Below are positions 24,135 through 31,475 of a stretch of 32,526 nucleotides of DNA, one piece after another. Each line of letters begins with the position of its first letter. Position 1 is the first letter of the stretch. The DNA lies in assembly GCA_013289045.1 (NCBI GenBank), contig JABDAU010000044.1, forward strand, positions 1 to 32,526, written 5' to 3'. The notes under the pieces were generated by a model. It was given only the letters and a program-made list of their open reading frames with translations. It searched no databases and had not been told where the DNA came from. The position numbers were made by a program, and so were the translations under genes. This DNA is from Bacteroidota bacterium. Lineage in GTDB: Bacteria; Bacteroidota; Bacteroidia; Sphingobacteriales; Sphingobacteriaceae.

Positions 24135-25187
24135 ATGGACTTCTCTACAGCTTACTTTGGCAAACCATTAGATAACCTAGAATACAATGATATAGTTAAT
24201 TACTTTGCTGATCCCAAGCAGGAAACAGAGACTATTGAATTAAAATCTTATCACCCACAGTCTACGTTTGACAAGGGTTTACAAGGTGTAATCCGTGGCA
24301 TAAGTGCGTTCCTGAACTCGAGCGGAGGGTTGTTGATTTGGGGTGCTCCTAGCGGTCAAAAGATACAAGGGCAAGCAGAAGATGTATTCGTCGGAAACCT
24401 TTCACCCGTCAATGAATTGCATGGAAAGGACAGGTTGATTAATAAGATTACCAGTGCGATTGTACCCTTGCCTATTGGCATTAAAGTAAACATACTTGAA
24501 TCCAACGGTGCATACATTTACGTGTTTGAGGTCCAACCGAGTACATATAAGCCCCATCAGTTTGATACGAGATACTATGTGCGGTTGGACGGACAAACAA
24601 AGCCAGCTCCTCATTATTTGGTCGATGCACTAATGAAACAAGTAACTTACCCTAATCTAAATGGGGTAATTAAGTTTCACCCTATGACAATAGATAATGC
24701 TGCAGCGTATCATTTACCAATCACGATAGGTATATTCAACTTCACGGAGATGCAGAATGAAGAAACTGTATCATTTAGATTGTCATGTACTGGTGGTTAC
24801 TTCCAAAATGGAAGGTCCACTATCCAATTTAACAAAACTATGCAGCCTGCCCAATACCATATGGCTGGCCAAGAATTGGTATATGAGAACTTTGCTAATG
24901 TCTTACATTTTGGGCCACCACAGTTACACAAAGATCACATTGTGATCGACGATCATAACCGAACTTTAAGCAATGGAATACTAAGCCTTACATTATCTTT
25001 TGGTGGCAAGAAGTCGCCAGCCAAGACCTCAGTTTATAGATTGGACTTTAGTAGACATACAATAAAGCTTTCTTATCCTGATGTTCTAATAACTGTCCGC
25101 CATGAGAATATGCTTTTGAGTGAATATCAACGAAGTCTAAATAAAACGCCTCAGCATAGTCTCAATGAGTTTCTGAATAACCTTTAG
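24135..25187 (+). CDS. AlbA_2 (Schlafen-type) domain protein, putative accessory or defence gene
   Basis: ATG at 24135 (MDFSTAYFGKPLDNLEY) is preferred; an in-frame TTG at 24117 lies in the repeat unit R2. The 350-residue product starts with an AlbA_2 domain (about residues 30-180): ETIELKSYHPQ, RGISAFLNSSGGLLIWG, NKITSAIVPLPIG and YYVRLDGQTKPAPHYLV. AlbA_2/Schlafen domains are nucleic-acid-binding and occur in regulators and some anti-phage proteins. The second half (residues 190-350) is beta-rich (VSFRLSCTGGYFQNGRST, ILSLTLSFGGKKSP) with no recognised domain. No HTH or ATPase domain follows, unlike the longer AlbA_2-HTH regulators. It lies in the AT-rich island near tRNA-Pro, so transfer is likely. 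Confidence 0.75.
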   Translation: MDFSTAYFGKPLDNLEYNDIVNYFADPKQETETIELKSYHPQSTFDKGLQGVIRGISAFLNSSGGLLIWGAPSGQKIQGQAEDVFVGNLSPVNELHGKDRLINKITSAIVPLPIGIKVNILESNGAYIYVFEVQPSTYKPHQFDTRYYVRLDGQTKPAPHYLVDALMKQVTYPNLNGVIKFHPMTIDNAAAYHLPITIGIFNFTEMQNEETVSFRLSCTGGYFQNGRSTIQFNKTMQPAQYHMAGQELVYENFANVLHFGPPQLHKDHIVIDDHNRTLSNGILSLTLSFGGKKSPAKTSVYRLDFSRHTIKLSYPDVLITVRHENMLLSEYQRSLNKTPQHSLNEFLNNL

Positions 25188-25211
25188 CTATAAACAATTC
25201 AAGATTTCTAT

Positions 25212-25250
25212 ACCTCTATAAAGAGTAAAATTTAGGATTTCTTGAATTGG
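25212..25250. repeat. 39-nt degenerate repeat, unit R3, inside a hairpin
   Basis: The unit starts ACCTCTATAAA and ends CTTGAATTGG. It is also framed by an inverted repeat: CAATTCAAGA (25195-25204) pairs with TCTTGAATTG (25240-25249). A larger pair, AGCTATAA (25186-25193) and TTATAGCT (25285-25292), surrounds it. Confidence 0.65.
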
Positions 25251-25394
25251 ATGAGATGTTTAATTATGGCAGGCAAAGTTACGCTTATAGCTGCTGAAGC
25301 GTTCAAGTAATATTATGCTTTTCAGGCAAATACCTTTTAAAGCTAAAGGTACACAACAAACCCACCTTCCAATAAGTCATCAATTCTTGTAACT

Positions 25395-25433
25395 TCCTAT
25401 ATAGATATAACATTTAAGAAATTATTGGAAAAG
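25395..25433. repeat. Diverged fourth repeat unit, R4
   Basis: TCCTATATAGA and a following ATTGG keep the same general order as R1-R3 but with more changes. An inverted pair CCAATAA / TTATTGG lies around it. Downstream, R3 and R4 both carry TTAATTAT and then GCAAAGTTA at nearly the same spacing (25260 and 25273; 25449 and 25461), which supports common ancestry. Confidence 0.45.
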
Positions 25434-25642
25434 TGGTAGTGGTGGATGATTAATTATTATCGCAAAGTTAGGCGTGAGCCTGGATACATGGCAAGGAACT
25501 ACGGCATAAACGCTCCTGTGTCAATCGCACAATCTATTTATTCCGTTCCTCCTTGCATTTAATCCCTGCATAAGCCTGTGGTGGCTTTATAATTAATCAC
25601 ATCATGAAACAAAAATGTAGATCAACCTGACAAGACAATCAA

Positions 25643-25789
25643 ATGACTATTGACGACTTAGTAGCAGAGTTATTATATTTGTCACCGCTTGTTTACTACT
25701 GTGTTTACTACCAATGCGTAAAGACGGACAATGAGCGACAAACAACAAAATGGTTTAACATAGACATTGTTGCTGTAATAAACAGATAA
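25643..25789 (+). CDS. Possible small ORF of 48 residues
   Basis: ATG at 25643 opens a 48-residue frame starting MTIDDLVAELLYLSPLVYYC and ending KWFNIDIVAVINR. It has a short hydrophobic segment with a cluster of Tyr and Cys, but no recognisable family. It lies just upstream of tRNA-Pro in island DNA. It may be a real small gene or chance. Confidence 0.3.
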   Translation: MTIDDLVAELLYLSPLVYYCVYYQCVKTDNERQTTKWFNIDIVAVINR

Positions 25790-25830
25790 ACAGGGCTTTG
25801 TATGAGCACATACAAACCTTAAAATCATTT

Positions 25831-25904
25831 CGGGATGTAGCGTAGCCCGGTATCGCGCCAGCATGGGGTGCTGGAGGTCGTGGGTTCGAATCCCGCCATC
25901 CCGA
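25831..25904 (+). tRNA. tRNA-Pro (anticodon GGG)
   Basis: The 74-nt sequence folds as a tRNA: the acceptor arms CGGGATG and CATCCCG pair at all seven positions, with A as discriminator base. The anticodon stem CCAGC/GCTGG encloses loop ATGGGGT, which gives anticodon GGG. The T arm is GTGGG-TTCGAAT-CCCGC. No CCA is encoded after it, as usual in Bacteroidota. The flanking island with AlbA_2 gene and repeats upstream suggests this tRNA may be, or have been, an attachment site. Confidence 0.95.
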
Positions 25905-25913
25905 CATTTTGTT

Positions 25914-25943
25914 CCGCAGGGCTTCTTTAAAGAGGCCCTGCGG
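25914..25943. terminator. 30-bp near-perfect palindrome after tRNA-Pro
   Basis: CCGCAGGGCTTCTTTAAAGA continues into GGCCCTGCGG with only two mismatched positions. It sits between the 3' ends of tRNA-Pro and the convergent 77-residue gene, which fits a bidirectional terminator. The right arm and following bases, CCCTGCGGGGAC, also occur in the hairpins of the tandem duplication near 15321 and 15489. Confidence 0.6.
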
Positions 25944-25955
25944 GGACTGCAAAAA

Positions 25956-26189
25956 CTACATTCTCAACCGCAATGATACTGACCGGCCTAATGCCTGAAC
26001 CAATTCTGAGTCAATTTCCTTATGCCCGTCTTTTAGTTTCCAAACAAGCTTCATGTCTCTTACTATCCCTATTTTTTCACCATTGAGCAATAACTCAATC
26101 TCTGTTGTAGTATTATTAATTTGTTTGCTATCAATGATCTGATAGACGTAATCATTGTCTTTAAAAGTTATCCGTAACGGTAATCCCAT
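25956..26189 (-). CDS. Small hypothetical protein, 77 residues
   Basis: The product starts MGLPLRITFKDNDYVYQIID and contains TTTEIELLLNGEKIGIV, then a WKLKDGHKEIDSELVQALGR region and ends VSLRLRM. It looks like a small mixed alpha/beta fold, with no signal peptide or membrane helix. I do not recognise a named family, although similar small proteins are common in Sphingobacteriaceae. On the minus strand the upstream sequence has TATCTTTA about 10-18 bp before the ATG region, a possible -7 element with one mismatch. It is convergent with tRNA-Pro. Confidence 0.6.
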   Translation of the reverse strand: MGLPLRITFKDNDYVYQIIDSKQINNTTTEIELLLNGEKIGIVRDMKLVWKLKDGHKEIDSELVQALGRSVSLRLRM

Positions 26190-26280
26190 GCGCTTAGCCT
26201 CCGTTGTAAAGATATAAGTTCAAGTTAAACCATTGTTGTAAATTGTAATATTTATAATTAATAGTTGTAAATGATCGAAT

Positions 26281-26366
26281 ATCGCCAAAGTCAGGCATCA
26301 TCCTGCGGCGATTGAAACCTGCTTTTACCTCATGTAGGTGCAGGATAGTTTATCGCACCATGGTGC
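26281..26366 (+). promoter_or_regulatory. Three consecutive hairpins upstream of the DUF1080 gene
   Basis: First, ATCGCC (26281-26286) pairs with GGCGAT (26307-26312), with an inner CAGG/CCTG pair. Second, CCTGC (26318-26322) with GCAGG (26340-26344), plus inner ACCT/AGGT. Third, GCACCATGGTGC (26355-26366) is a perfect palindrome. All lie in the likely 5' leader of the gene starting at 26433. A structured leader or operator is possible; no known riboswitch is recognised. Confidence 0.4.
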
Positions 26367-26432
26367 ATATGTTTGTATAGAGAGCATTGACCAATTTTCA
26401 ATCATCAACAGTTCCTTAAAACCAAATAAATC

Positions 26433-27269
26433 ATGATCCTGAACACGTTTTTCAGCTTGCAAAAGCGCAGCCTGTCAGCTATTACCTGTTTGCTGCTTGC
26501 CTCACAAATAGGTCACGCCCAGGCGCCCTCATCCTGGCACACAAAAATGCCGGCCAGTATATATGGATTTACACAGCCTGCCCCGATGGACTTTAATGAT
26601 CATGAAGGCTACGTTTCGCTGTTTAACGGGAAGGATCTTACCGGTTGGGATGGCAACCCAAAATTCTGGCGGGTTGAGGACGGGGCAATTATTGGCGAAT
26701 CGACCCCGGCAAACCCGAGCGGCAACAGCTACATTGCTTACAAGGGCATGGAAGCTAAAGATTTCACCCTCAAGTTTGAAATTAAGGTGGATGGCGATGG
26801 CGGCAGCGGATTGCAATATCGCAGTAAAACCGGTGTGCCATGGCTTTCTAAAATTCCGGCAAACTTGCAGCCCGTTAATTTAAACTGGATGATGACCGGT
26901 CCGCAGGCTGACTTTTGGCCATCAGCGCCGTATTGGACGGGTCAATTCTATTCCGAGAACACGCCTATGCGCATCCTCGCCTGGCGCGGACAGGTGGTTG
27001 AAGGCTATGGCACCAAAAGCAAGCGACTGATGGGCAACATTGGCGATATTATGGACCTGGCCCAATACGTAAAGAAAAACGACTGGAACGAATATACCGT
27101 AATAGCACGCGGCGGCGTATTTATCCATATCCTGAATGGCCAGCTGATGGCGGTTATGGTAGATGACGACCCCACATCATCAAATAACCAATCCGGTTAT
27201 ATCGGTATTGAAATTGAATCGATCACCAAAGTTTCGGTTAGAAATATCTGGATAAGGAAACTGGATTGA
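26433..27269 (+). CDS. Secreted DUF1080 family protein (3-keto-disaccharide hydrolase type)
   Basis: The 278-residue product has a signal peptide (SLSAITCLLLASQIGHAQ). The DUF1080 (concanavalin A-like) domain follows, with the family opening VSLFNGKDLTGWDGNPKFWRV, then DFTLKFEIKVDGDGGSGLQY, an NDWNEYTVIARG block and the ending GIEIESITKVSVRNIWIRKL. Such proteins include 3-keto-glucoside hydrolases acting on plant glycosides or disaccharides; the substrate here is unknown. It appears alone, with a hairpin-rich region upstream. Its stop is about 30 bp before the TetR operator, so it is not part of the next operon. The location is periplasmic or secreted. Confidence 0.87.
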   Translation: MILNTFFSLQKRSLSAITCLLLASQIGHAQAPSSWHTKMPASIYGFTQPAPMDFNDHEGYVSLFNGKDLTGWDGNPKFWRVEDGAIIGESTPANPSGNSYIAYKGMEAKDFTLKFEIKVDGDGGSGLQYRSKTGVPWLSKIPANLQPVNLNWMMTGPQADFWPSAPYWTGQFYSENTPMRILAWRGQVVEGYGTKSKRLMGNIGDIMDLAQYVKKNDWNEYTVIARGGVFIHILNGQLMAVMVDDDPTSSNNQSGYIGIEIESITKVSVRNIWIRKLD

Positions 27270-27299
27270 GGCTTACCTGAATTCCTGTAGCTATCATTA

Positions 27300-27326
27300 T
27301 TTGACAAAATAATTTTTTTTGTCGAA
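27300..27326. promoter_or_regulatory. Predicted TetR operator O1
   Basis: TTTGACA at 27300-27306 and TGTCGAA at 27320-27326 are separated by 13 AT-rich bases. The same half-sites and the same 13-nt spacing recur, reversed, at 27991-28017 before the MFS gene. O1 lies directly upstream of the -7 element of the TetR gene, so self-repression is inferred. Confidence 0.65.
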
Positions 27327-27336
27327 TAATCTCATT

Positions 27337-27344
27337 TATCTTTG
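27337..27344 (+). promoter_or_regulatory. -7 promoter element of the TetR gene
   Basis: TATCTTTG matches TAnnTTTG exactly. It lies only 10 nt before the ATG at 27354, so the leader would be very short. The nearest TTTG (27318-27321) is 15 nt upstream, shorter than usual. Confidence 0.6.
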
Positions 27345-27353
27345 CACCAGATC

Positions 27354-27974
27354 ATGTCAAAGACAGTAACAGGAGTAGCCGATGATGCCGTACAGGAAGA
27401 AATTCTGCAGGTTGCGCTTGGCCTTTATCGCAAATACGGGCCCGAAAAGGTAACTATGGACGATGTGGCCAATGCCACCGGCCGCAGTCGTACATCCCTC
27501 TACTACTATTACAAAAATCGCGACGAGATATACCAGGCTGTTTTAGACACCATTGTTCTGGGTGTGGCTAATAACATCCGAATCGCCGCTGCCGCTGCCG
27601 CTACCCTGGATGAAAAGATCTATGCCTTTTGCACTGCCAAAGTGAAGACCTCTGAAGAGTGGAAAACCATTTTTAAAGCAATGTGGATCTCGATGAACGC
27701 TGATGAAAAATCAAAGCACAGCCGCTCGATGAACACCCTGCATAAAAAGCTCATTCACCAGGAAAGTATTATTATAAACGAGATCCTGGCCGATGCGCTT
27801 AACCGTAACGAGATCCGCAATATTGGCGTTGGCGAGCAGGACATGCTGGCGTTTATTATTTCTACCGGTATTCGCGGTATCCGTAACGAGGTTTATAACC
27901 AGGATGATCCGCATGACATGAAAGCTGCCGTTCGCCTGTTGGCCGGTATGGTGATTAAATGGCTGAAAAGCTAA
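27354..27974 (+). CDS. TetR-family transcriptional regulator
   Basis: ATG at 27354 (MSKTVTGVADDAVQEEILQV) is chosen because the in-frame TTG at 27342 lies in the -7 box. The 206-residue product has the TetR N-terminal HTH: VTMDDVANATGRSRTSLYYY with a following YKNRDEIY. The remaining 140 residues are the all-helical ligand-binding and dimerisation domain, with no recognisable ligand motif. Its operators are predicted at 27300-27326 and 27991-28017. The next gene on the same strand is an MFS efflux protein, and TetR next to MFS is the classical arrangement for a repressor that responds to a substrate of the pump. The ligand is unknown. Confidence 0.9.
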   Translation: MSKTVTGVADDAVQEEILQVALGLYRKYGPEKVTMDDVANATGRSRTSLYYYYKNRDEIYQAVLDTIVLGVANNIRIAAAAAATLDEKIYAFCTAKVKTSEEWKTIFKAMWISMNADEKSKHSRSMNTLHKKLIHQESIIINEILADALNRNEIRNIGVGEQDMLAFIISTGIRGIRNEVYNQDDPHDMKAAVRLLAGMVIKWLKS

Positions 27975-27990
27975 ATTTTTTTAACCCAAT

Positions 27991-28017
27991 TTCGACATTT
28001 TTTTAATTTTTGTCAAA
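27991..28017. promoter_or_regulatory. Predicted TetR operator O2, before the MFS gene
   Basis: On the minus strand the site reads TTTGACA, 13 AT-rich bases, TGTCGAA, the same as O1 in half-sites and spacing. It ends 7 bp before the MFS ATG and overlaps a TAATTTTTG (28004-28012) that resembles a -7 box with one extra T. Repressor binding here would block the pump promoter. Confidence 0.65.
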
Positions 28018-28024
28018 AAGTTAG

Positions 28025-29305
28025 ATGAAAAAAATAAGTGAACTAAATGTATTCCGAGCGTTCCGCAGCTTGAATTATACGCTTTATTTTATCGGCCGGG
28101 CCGTTTCGCAATTCGGCACATGGATGCAGCGAACGGCGGTTGTGTGGGTAGTTTATTCAATAACCCATTCCGCCTTTTTGCTGGGCGTAACCATTTTTGC
28201 CGAGCAGTTCCCCTCGTTCCTTTTTTCGGTATTTGGTGGTGTCGCCGCCGACCGTTATAACAAATACACGGTGATCAAGATCACACAGGTCGCTTCAATG
28301 GTCCAATCAGTTTTACTGGCAATGTTAGTGCTTACCGGCCACACCATGGTATGGGCTATTTTAGTACTGAGCGTAGTGTTGGGCATCATAAATGCCTTTG
28401 ACGTACCCGCGAGACAATCATTGATAAACGACGTTGTGACCGACAAGTCCGATCTGCCAAATGCCCTGTCACTTACCACGGCAACGGCAAGTTTGGCGCA
28501 GCTATTGGGTCCTGCGCTATCGGGCCTCATCATAAATTACTGGGGAGCAGCCGTATGCTTTTTTATCAATGCAGGAAGTTTCGGTGCAGTAATAATTTCG
28601 ATGCTCCTGATGAAACTGTCGGAATATGTGCCTAAAATATCACAGAAAAAAGTTTTTGCCGAATTTGCCGAAGGCTTCAGCTACATTAAAAAAACACAGG
28701 GCATCGGCCTGATGATAGCATTGGTTGCTGTTACCAGCTTACTGGTATTACCCTATAATACCGTGCTGCCCGTATTTGCCAAAATAGTATTTAAAGGCAA
28801 CGCCTCCACATTTGGTTACATCACCAGCTTTGTGGGTGTTGGCGCGGTTACGGGCACCATCTTTCTTGCTTCGCGAAAACCAGGCGCGCCACTGAAAAAG
28901 ATATTATTCATAAGCAGTATTGTTATGGGTATAGGCCTTATCTTTTTCTCGCAAGTGCGGAATTTCCCTTTGGCTATGTTCTTTGCTGCACTTGCAGGGT
29001 TCGGGTCTATGGCGCAATTTACAATTTGCAATATCGTAGTGCAGTCGGAGTCGGCGCCCGAAATGCGTGGTCGTGCAATAGGGATATTGCTCATGGCTAT
29101 ATTTGGCATGCTGCCCGTTGGCAGTCTTTTAATAGGCGCTGTATCGGAATATGCCGGCGCACCTGCAACCGTTTTAGGCCAGGGGATCATCGCCATTTTG
29201 ATAGCGCTGAGTTTTTCAAACTTTTTAATGAAACGCAATAGATCCGGTGTTTCAAATGATGTTTCTACAAGGGAGGGCGAAGAAATAATAGCTGAGAATA
29301 TTTGA
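28025..29305 (+). CDS. MFS transporter (MFS_3, EntS-like exporter)
   Basis: The 426-residue product has about 12 membrane helices and belongs to the MFS_3 group (enterobactin-exporter-like). The first helix region is YTLYFIGRAVSQFGTWMQRT, followed by an MFS motif near FGGVAADRYNKYTVIKI (G-x-x-x-D-R-x-x-x-x) and INAFDVPARQSLINDVVTDK before helix 5. The second half holds MRGRAIGILLMAIFGMLPVG. Such proteins export siderophores, drugs or small peptides; the cargo is unknown. It is expected in the inner membrane. It is preceded by a TetR gene and a TetR-type operator, so expression is probably induced by a ligand. The last 15 residues are acidic and cytoplasmic. Confidence 0.92.
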   Translation: MKKISELNVFRAFRSLNYTLYFIGRAVSQFGTWMQRTAVVWVVYSITHSAFLLGVTIFAEQFPSFLFSVFGGVAADRYNKYTVIKITQVASMVQSVLLAMLVLTGHTMVWAILVLSVVLGIINAFDVPARQSLINDVVTDKSDLPNALSLTTATASLAQLLGPALSGLIINYWGAAVCFFINAGSFGAVIISMLLMKLSEYVPKISQKKVFAEFAEGFSYIKKTQGIGLMIALVAVTSLLVLPYNTVLPVFAKIVFKGNASTFGYITSFVGVGAVTGTIFLASRKPGAPLKKILFISSIVMGIGLIFFSQVRNFPLAMFFAALAGFGSMAQFTICNIVVQSESAPEMRGRAIGILLMAIFGMLPVGSLLIGAVSEYAGAPATVLGQGIIAILIALSFSNFLMKRNRSGVSNDVSTREGEEIIAENI

Positions 29306-29392
29306 TCGGGGAATGATCATTAGCCATATTATTGCTACTTGGCCAAAATATGTCTGAGGTATTCCAGATTTTTATTTCAGCACAATAATAAA

Positions 29393-29434
29393 ATTTGTTT
29401 TAGGTTGATTAAATTTAATCAACCTAAAACAAAT
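29393..29434. repeat. Perfect 42-bp palindrome
   Basis: The left arm (29393-29413) reads ATTTGTTTTAGGTTGATTAA plus A, and the right arm 29414-29434 is its exact reverse complement, with no spacer. It lies 11 bp before the ATG of the 671-residue gene and about 90 bp after the MFS stop. It could act as a terminator of the MFS transcript or as an operator or attenuator for the next gene. No T-run follows directly. Confidence 0.75.
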
Positions 29435-29444
29435 ACCACTGACA

Positions 29445-31460
29445 ATGCCCAAAAATTTGAGATCCCTTTTTTTAACTACGCTAGCGCTATTAGCATTTTT
29501 GGACGCTCGTGGCCAGGAAATAGATGATAATGTCTACCGGCATAAGATGCAGCTGATGGATAGTCTTTCATTTTATAAAATGCAGGATTATGATGCCTTA
29601 TATCACATCTCAGTTTTATATAAAAATTACGGCAGAGCAGACACGATTGGATACTATGGATGGATCAATCGGCAGAATAAAGAGGATATTTTATTTTTAG
29701 AGGTTAAAGGAACAGCGTTTGATATAAGCAGAGAGCAGCTACTTACAATAAGCCGACTTCCACTAAATAAAAAAACTATTGAAGATTTTTTAGGGGAACA
29801 GCGTAAGAATACGTTATTCGCAATAGGTGATTTTGGAAGTGACTACCTGCTTACTTTATGGCTTTATAAAAAAGGGGAAATTGGTTATTCAAAACAATTA
29901 TTGCCTAAAAATGATCGTTTTTTTAGTGACAGCTCTCTGAGGGATAACTTTGGTATCATTTACTATGATGACATGCTCTCGGCATTTTCACATCAAAGGA
30001 ATTTTACGGAAGCAATTGTATTTGGAAATCATCTCTCAAAAAAAGTCTTTAATGGATATCCATATCAAAAGGAAGCTGCAGCATTGACCAGGCAGCTAAA
30101 AAGTGACATAGGTGACTTTAAAACTTTTCGTTTACCAGATTCTTTGGAATGGAGTAGCTTAAACCAAAGATTAAGCAGAAACCAACAGATAATTTATCTT
30201 GCCGAAAGGCTAAGATTACTTAATTGTATTCAACCAGGTCAGCCCGGAGGTATTGGCTACAGTATGTATCAGTTTTCAATTCCATACTCAGAGGCTCAGC
30301 ATCTTAAAATATCGTATTGGGATTATAGTCCTAAATACACTGTCATTAACCCTTATGTTGAACTGATTAAGATGAATTTAAATCCTCACGAAGTAGAGAT
30401 ATTGCTGCCATATTTGCTGACAGATACTTACATCCCATCCTACAGTTATTTCAGAGACTTCAGGCCTAATAGAACTCTCCACAAATTAAGCTGGGTTGCA
30501 GAAGATCTGATATTTGAAATAACCGACAGATCCTTCTTTGATAGCCGATATTTTTACGGTTTAACTCTTGCTCAAAAGAATGCTGAAATCGAAAAAATTA
30601 AACAGTGGTGCGATGAAAACGTCGGACTATCAAAAGAGGAAAGGACAATTAAAATATTAAAGACCGATACTGGTTGGACCAACTTCCATAAAGCTATGGA
30701 AACAGCAAAGGCAGCAAAGTATAATGGGTTGTTACCCATAATTGTTCAAAGATATAATGATTTCAATAAAACTTATTGGCCGGTTCAAAGAGAGGCTATG
30801 ACCGAAACAATGTATGAAATAGGGAATGAAAAATACATTAATGTGGTAAGAGAATGGAACAAAGATACCACCAATATGGAAATAAATCTTTGGACAACGT
30901 TATTCTTGATAAAGTATGATAAGGATAGTTATGAACCGGCTATGGCTGAACTAGCAGCTATATTGAAACAAGATGACGGGTCATTTTATTACCCGAGAGC
31001 TATGGATCTATTATTAAGCCTAAATGATAAAAAGGCTTTAAAATTGGCGGACGGCATTCTTACTAAACAGATGTTTCCCATATACGTTTCGTGGGATTAT
31101 TACCTGAATTTTATTAAAAAATTACTTCTTCTAAAAAATGATTACACATTCAATTTTATAAATTCAAAAATTAGTGAATTCCCTCCGGACGAGATTAAAT
31201 CATTCAACGGGAATAAGAATGCAAATTTTCTGACGACGAGCGATGAATTTGTTGTGGCTGTAGACAAATTAAGAAATAATGATAATGGATATATGTCGCA
31301 AGTCAATTTTGCCACAATGGAAACACGTTTAGCCTATAGAAAAGCATTAAGTAAATGGTTTGAAACTCAATATCAACTTTTGAAAGATGGCAAACCGAAT
31401 GAATTACATTTAAATATTGTTCAGACAGGAGCGCCTGTTGGTTTTGTCGATGCACCATAA
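29445..31460 (+). CDS. Large secreted protein of unknown function
   Basis: The 671-residue product has a signal peptide (LRSLFLTTLALLAFLDARG, cleavage near residue 23), so it should be periplasmic or exported. No known domain is recognised. The body is mostly helical, with many acidic and Lys pairs and a TPR- or HEAT-like feel (EIDDNVYRHKMQLMDSLSFY, MAELAAILKQDDGSFYYPRA), and a Trp- and Tyr-rich core. There is no lipobox or T9SS-type C-terminal domain seen; the end is LNIVQTGAPVGFVDAP. A strong palindrome precedes it. A broken, probably secreted gene follows after 15 bp on the same strand, so the two may have formed an operon. Base composition is more AT-rich than the MFS gene. Confidence 0.75.
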   Translation: MPKNLRSLFLTTLALLAFLDARGQEIDDNVYRHKMQLMDSLSFYKMQDYDALYHISVLYKNYGRADTIGYYGWINRQNKEDILFLEVKGTAFDISREQLLTISRLPLNKKTIEDFLGEQRKNTLFAIGDFGSDYLLTLWLYKKGEIGYSKQLLPKNDRFFSDSSLRDNFGIIYYDDMLSAFSHQRNFTEAIVFGNHLSKKVFNGYPYQKEAAALTRQLKSDIGDFKTFRLPDSLEWSSLNQRLSRNQQIIYLAERLRLLNCIQPGQPGGIGYSMYQFSIPYSEAQHLKISYWDYSPKYTVINPYVELIKMNLNPHEVEILLPYLLTDTYIPSYSYFRDFRPNRTLHKLSWVAEDLIFEITDRSFFDSRYFYGLTLAQKNAEIEKIKQWCDENVGLSKEERTIKILKTDTGWTNFHKAMETAKAAKYNGLLPIIVQRYNDFNKTYWPVQREAMTETMYEIGNEKYINVVREWNKDTTNMEINLWTTLFLIKYDKDSYEPAMAELAAILKQDDGSFYYPRAMDLLLSLNDKKALKLADGILTKQMFPIYVSWDYYLNFIKKLLLLKNDYTFNFINSKISEFPPDEIKSFNGNKNANFLTTSDEFVVAVDKLRNNDNGYMSQVNFATMETRLAYRKALSKWFETQYQLLKDGKPNELHLNIVQTGAPVGFVDAP

Positions 31461-31475
31461 ATAATAAAATGTAAA

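Larger units (their letters stand above)
25188..25642. other. Gap after the AlbA_2 gene with repeats R3 and R4 and weak hairpins
   Basis: This 455-bp stretch has no convincing gene. It holds repeat units R3 and R4 and an imperfect hairpin around 25480-25560 (arms starting GCAAGGA and ending TCCTTGC). A short terminator-like AAGCC...GGCTT lies at 25572-25587. Confidence 0.5.

Noticed and set aside
23759..25433. CRISPR array
   Set aside because: The repeats are few, degenerate and separated by whole genes, and no cas genes are present.
28816..29238. 140-residue minus-strand frame in the MFS gene
   Set aside because: It is antisense to the transporter and has a shadow-type composition.
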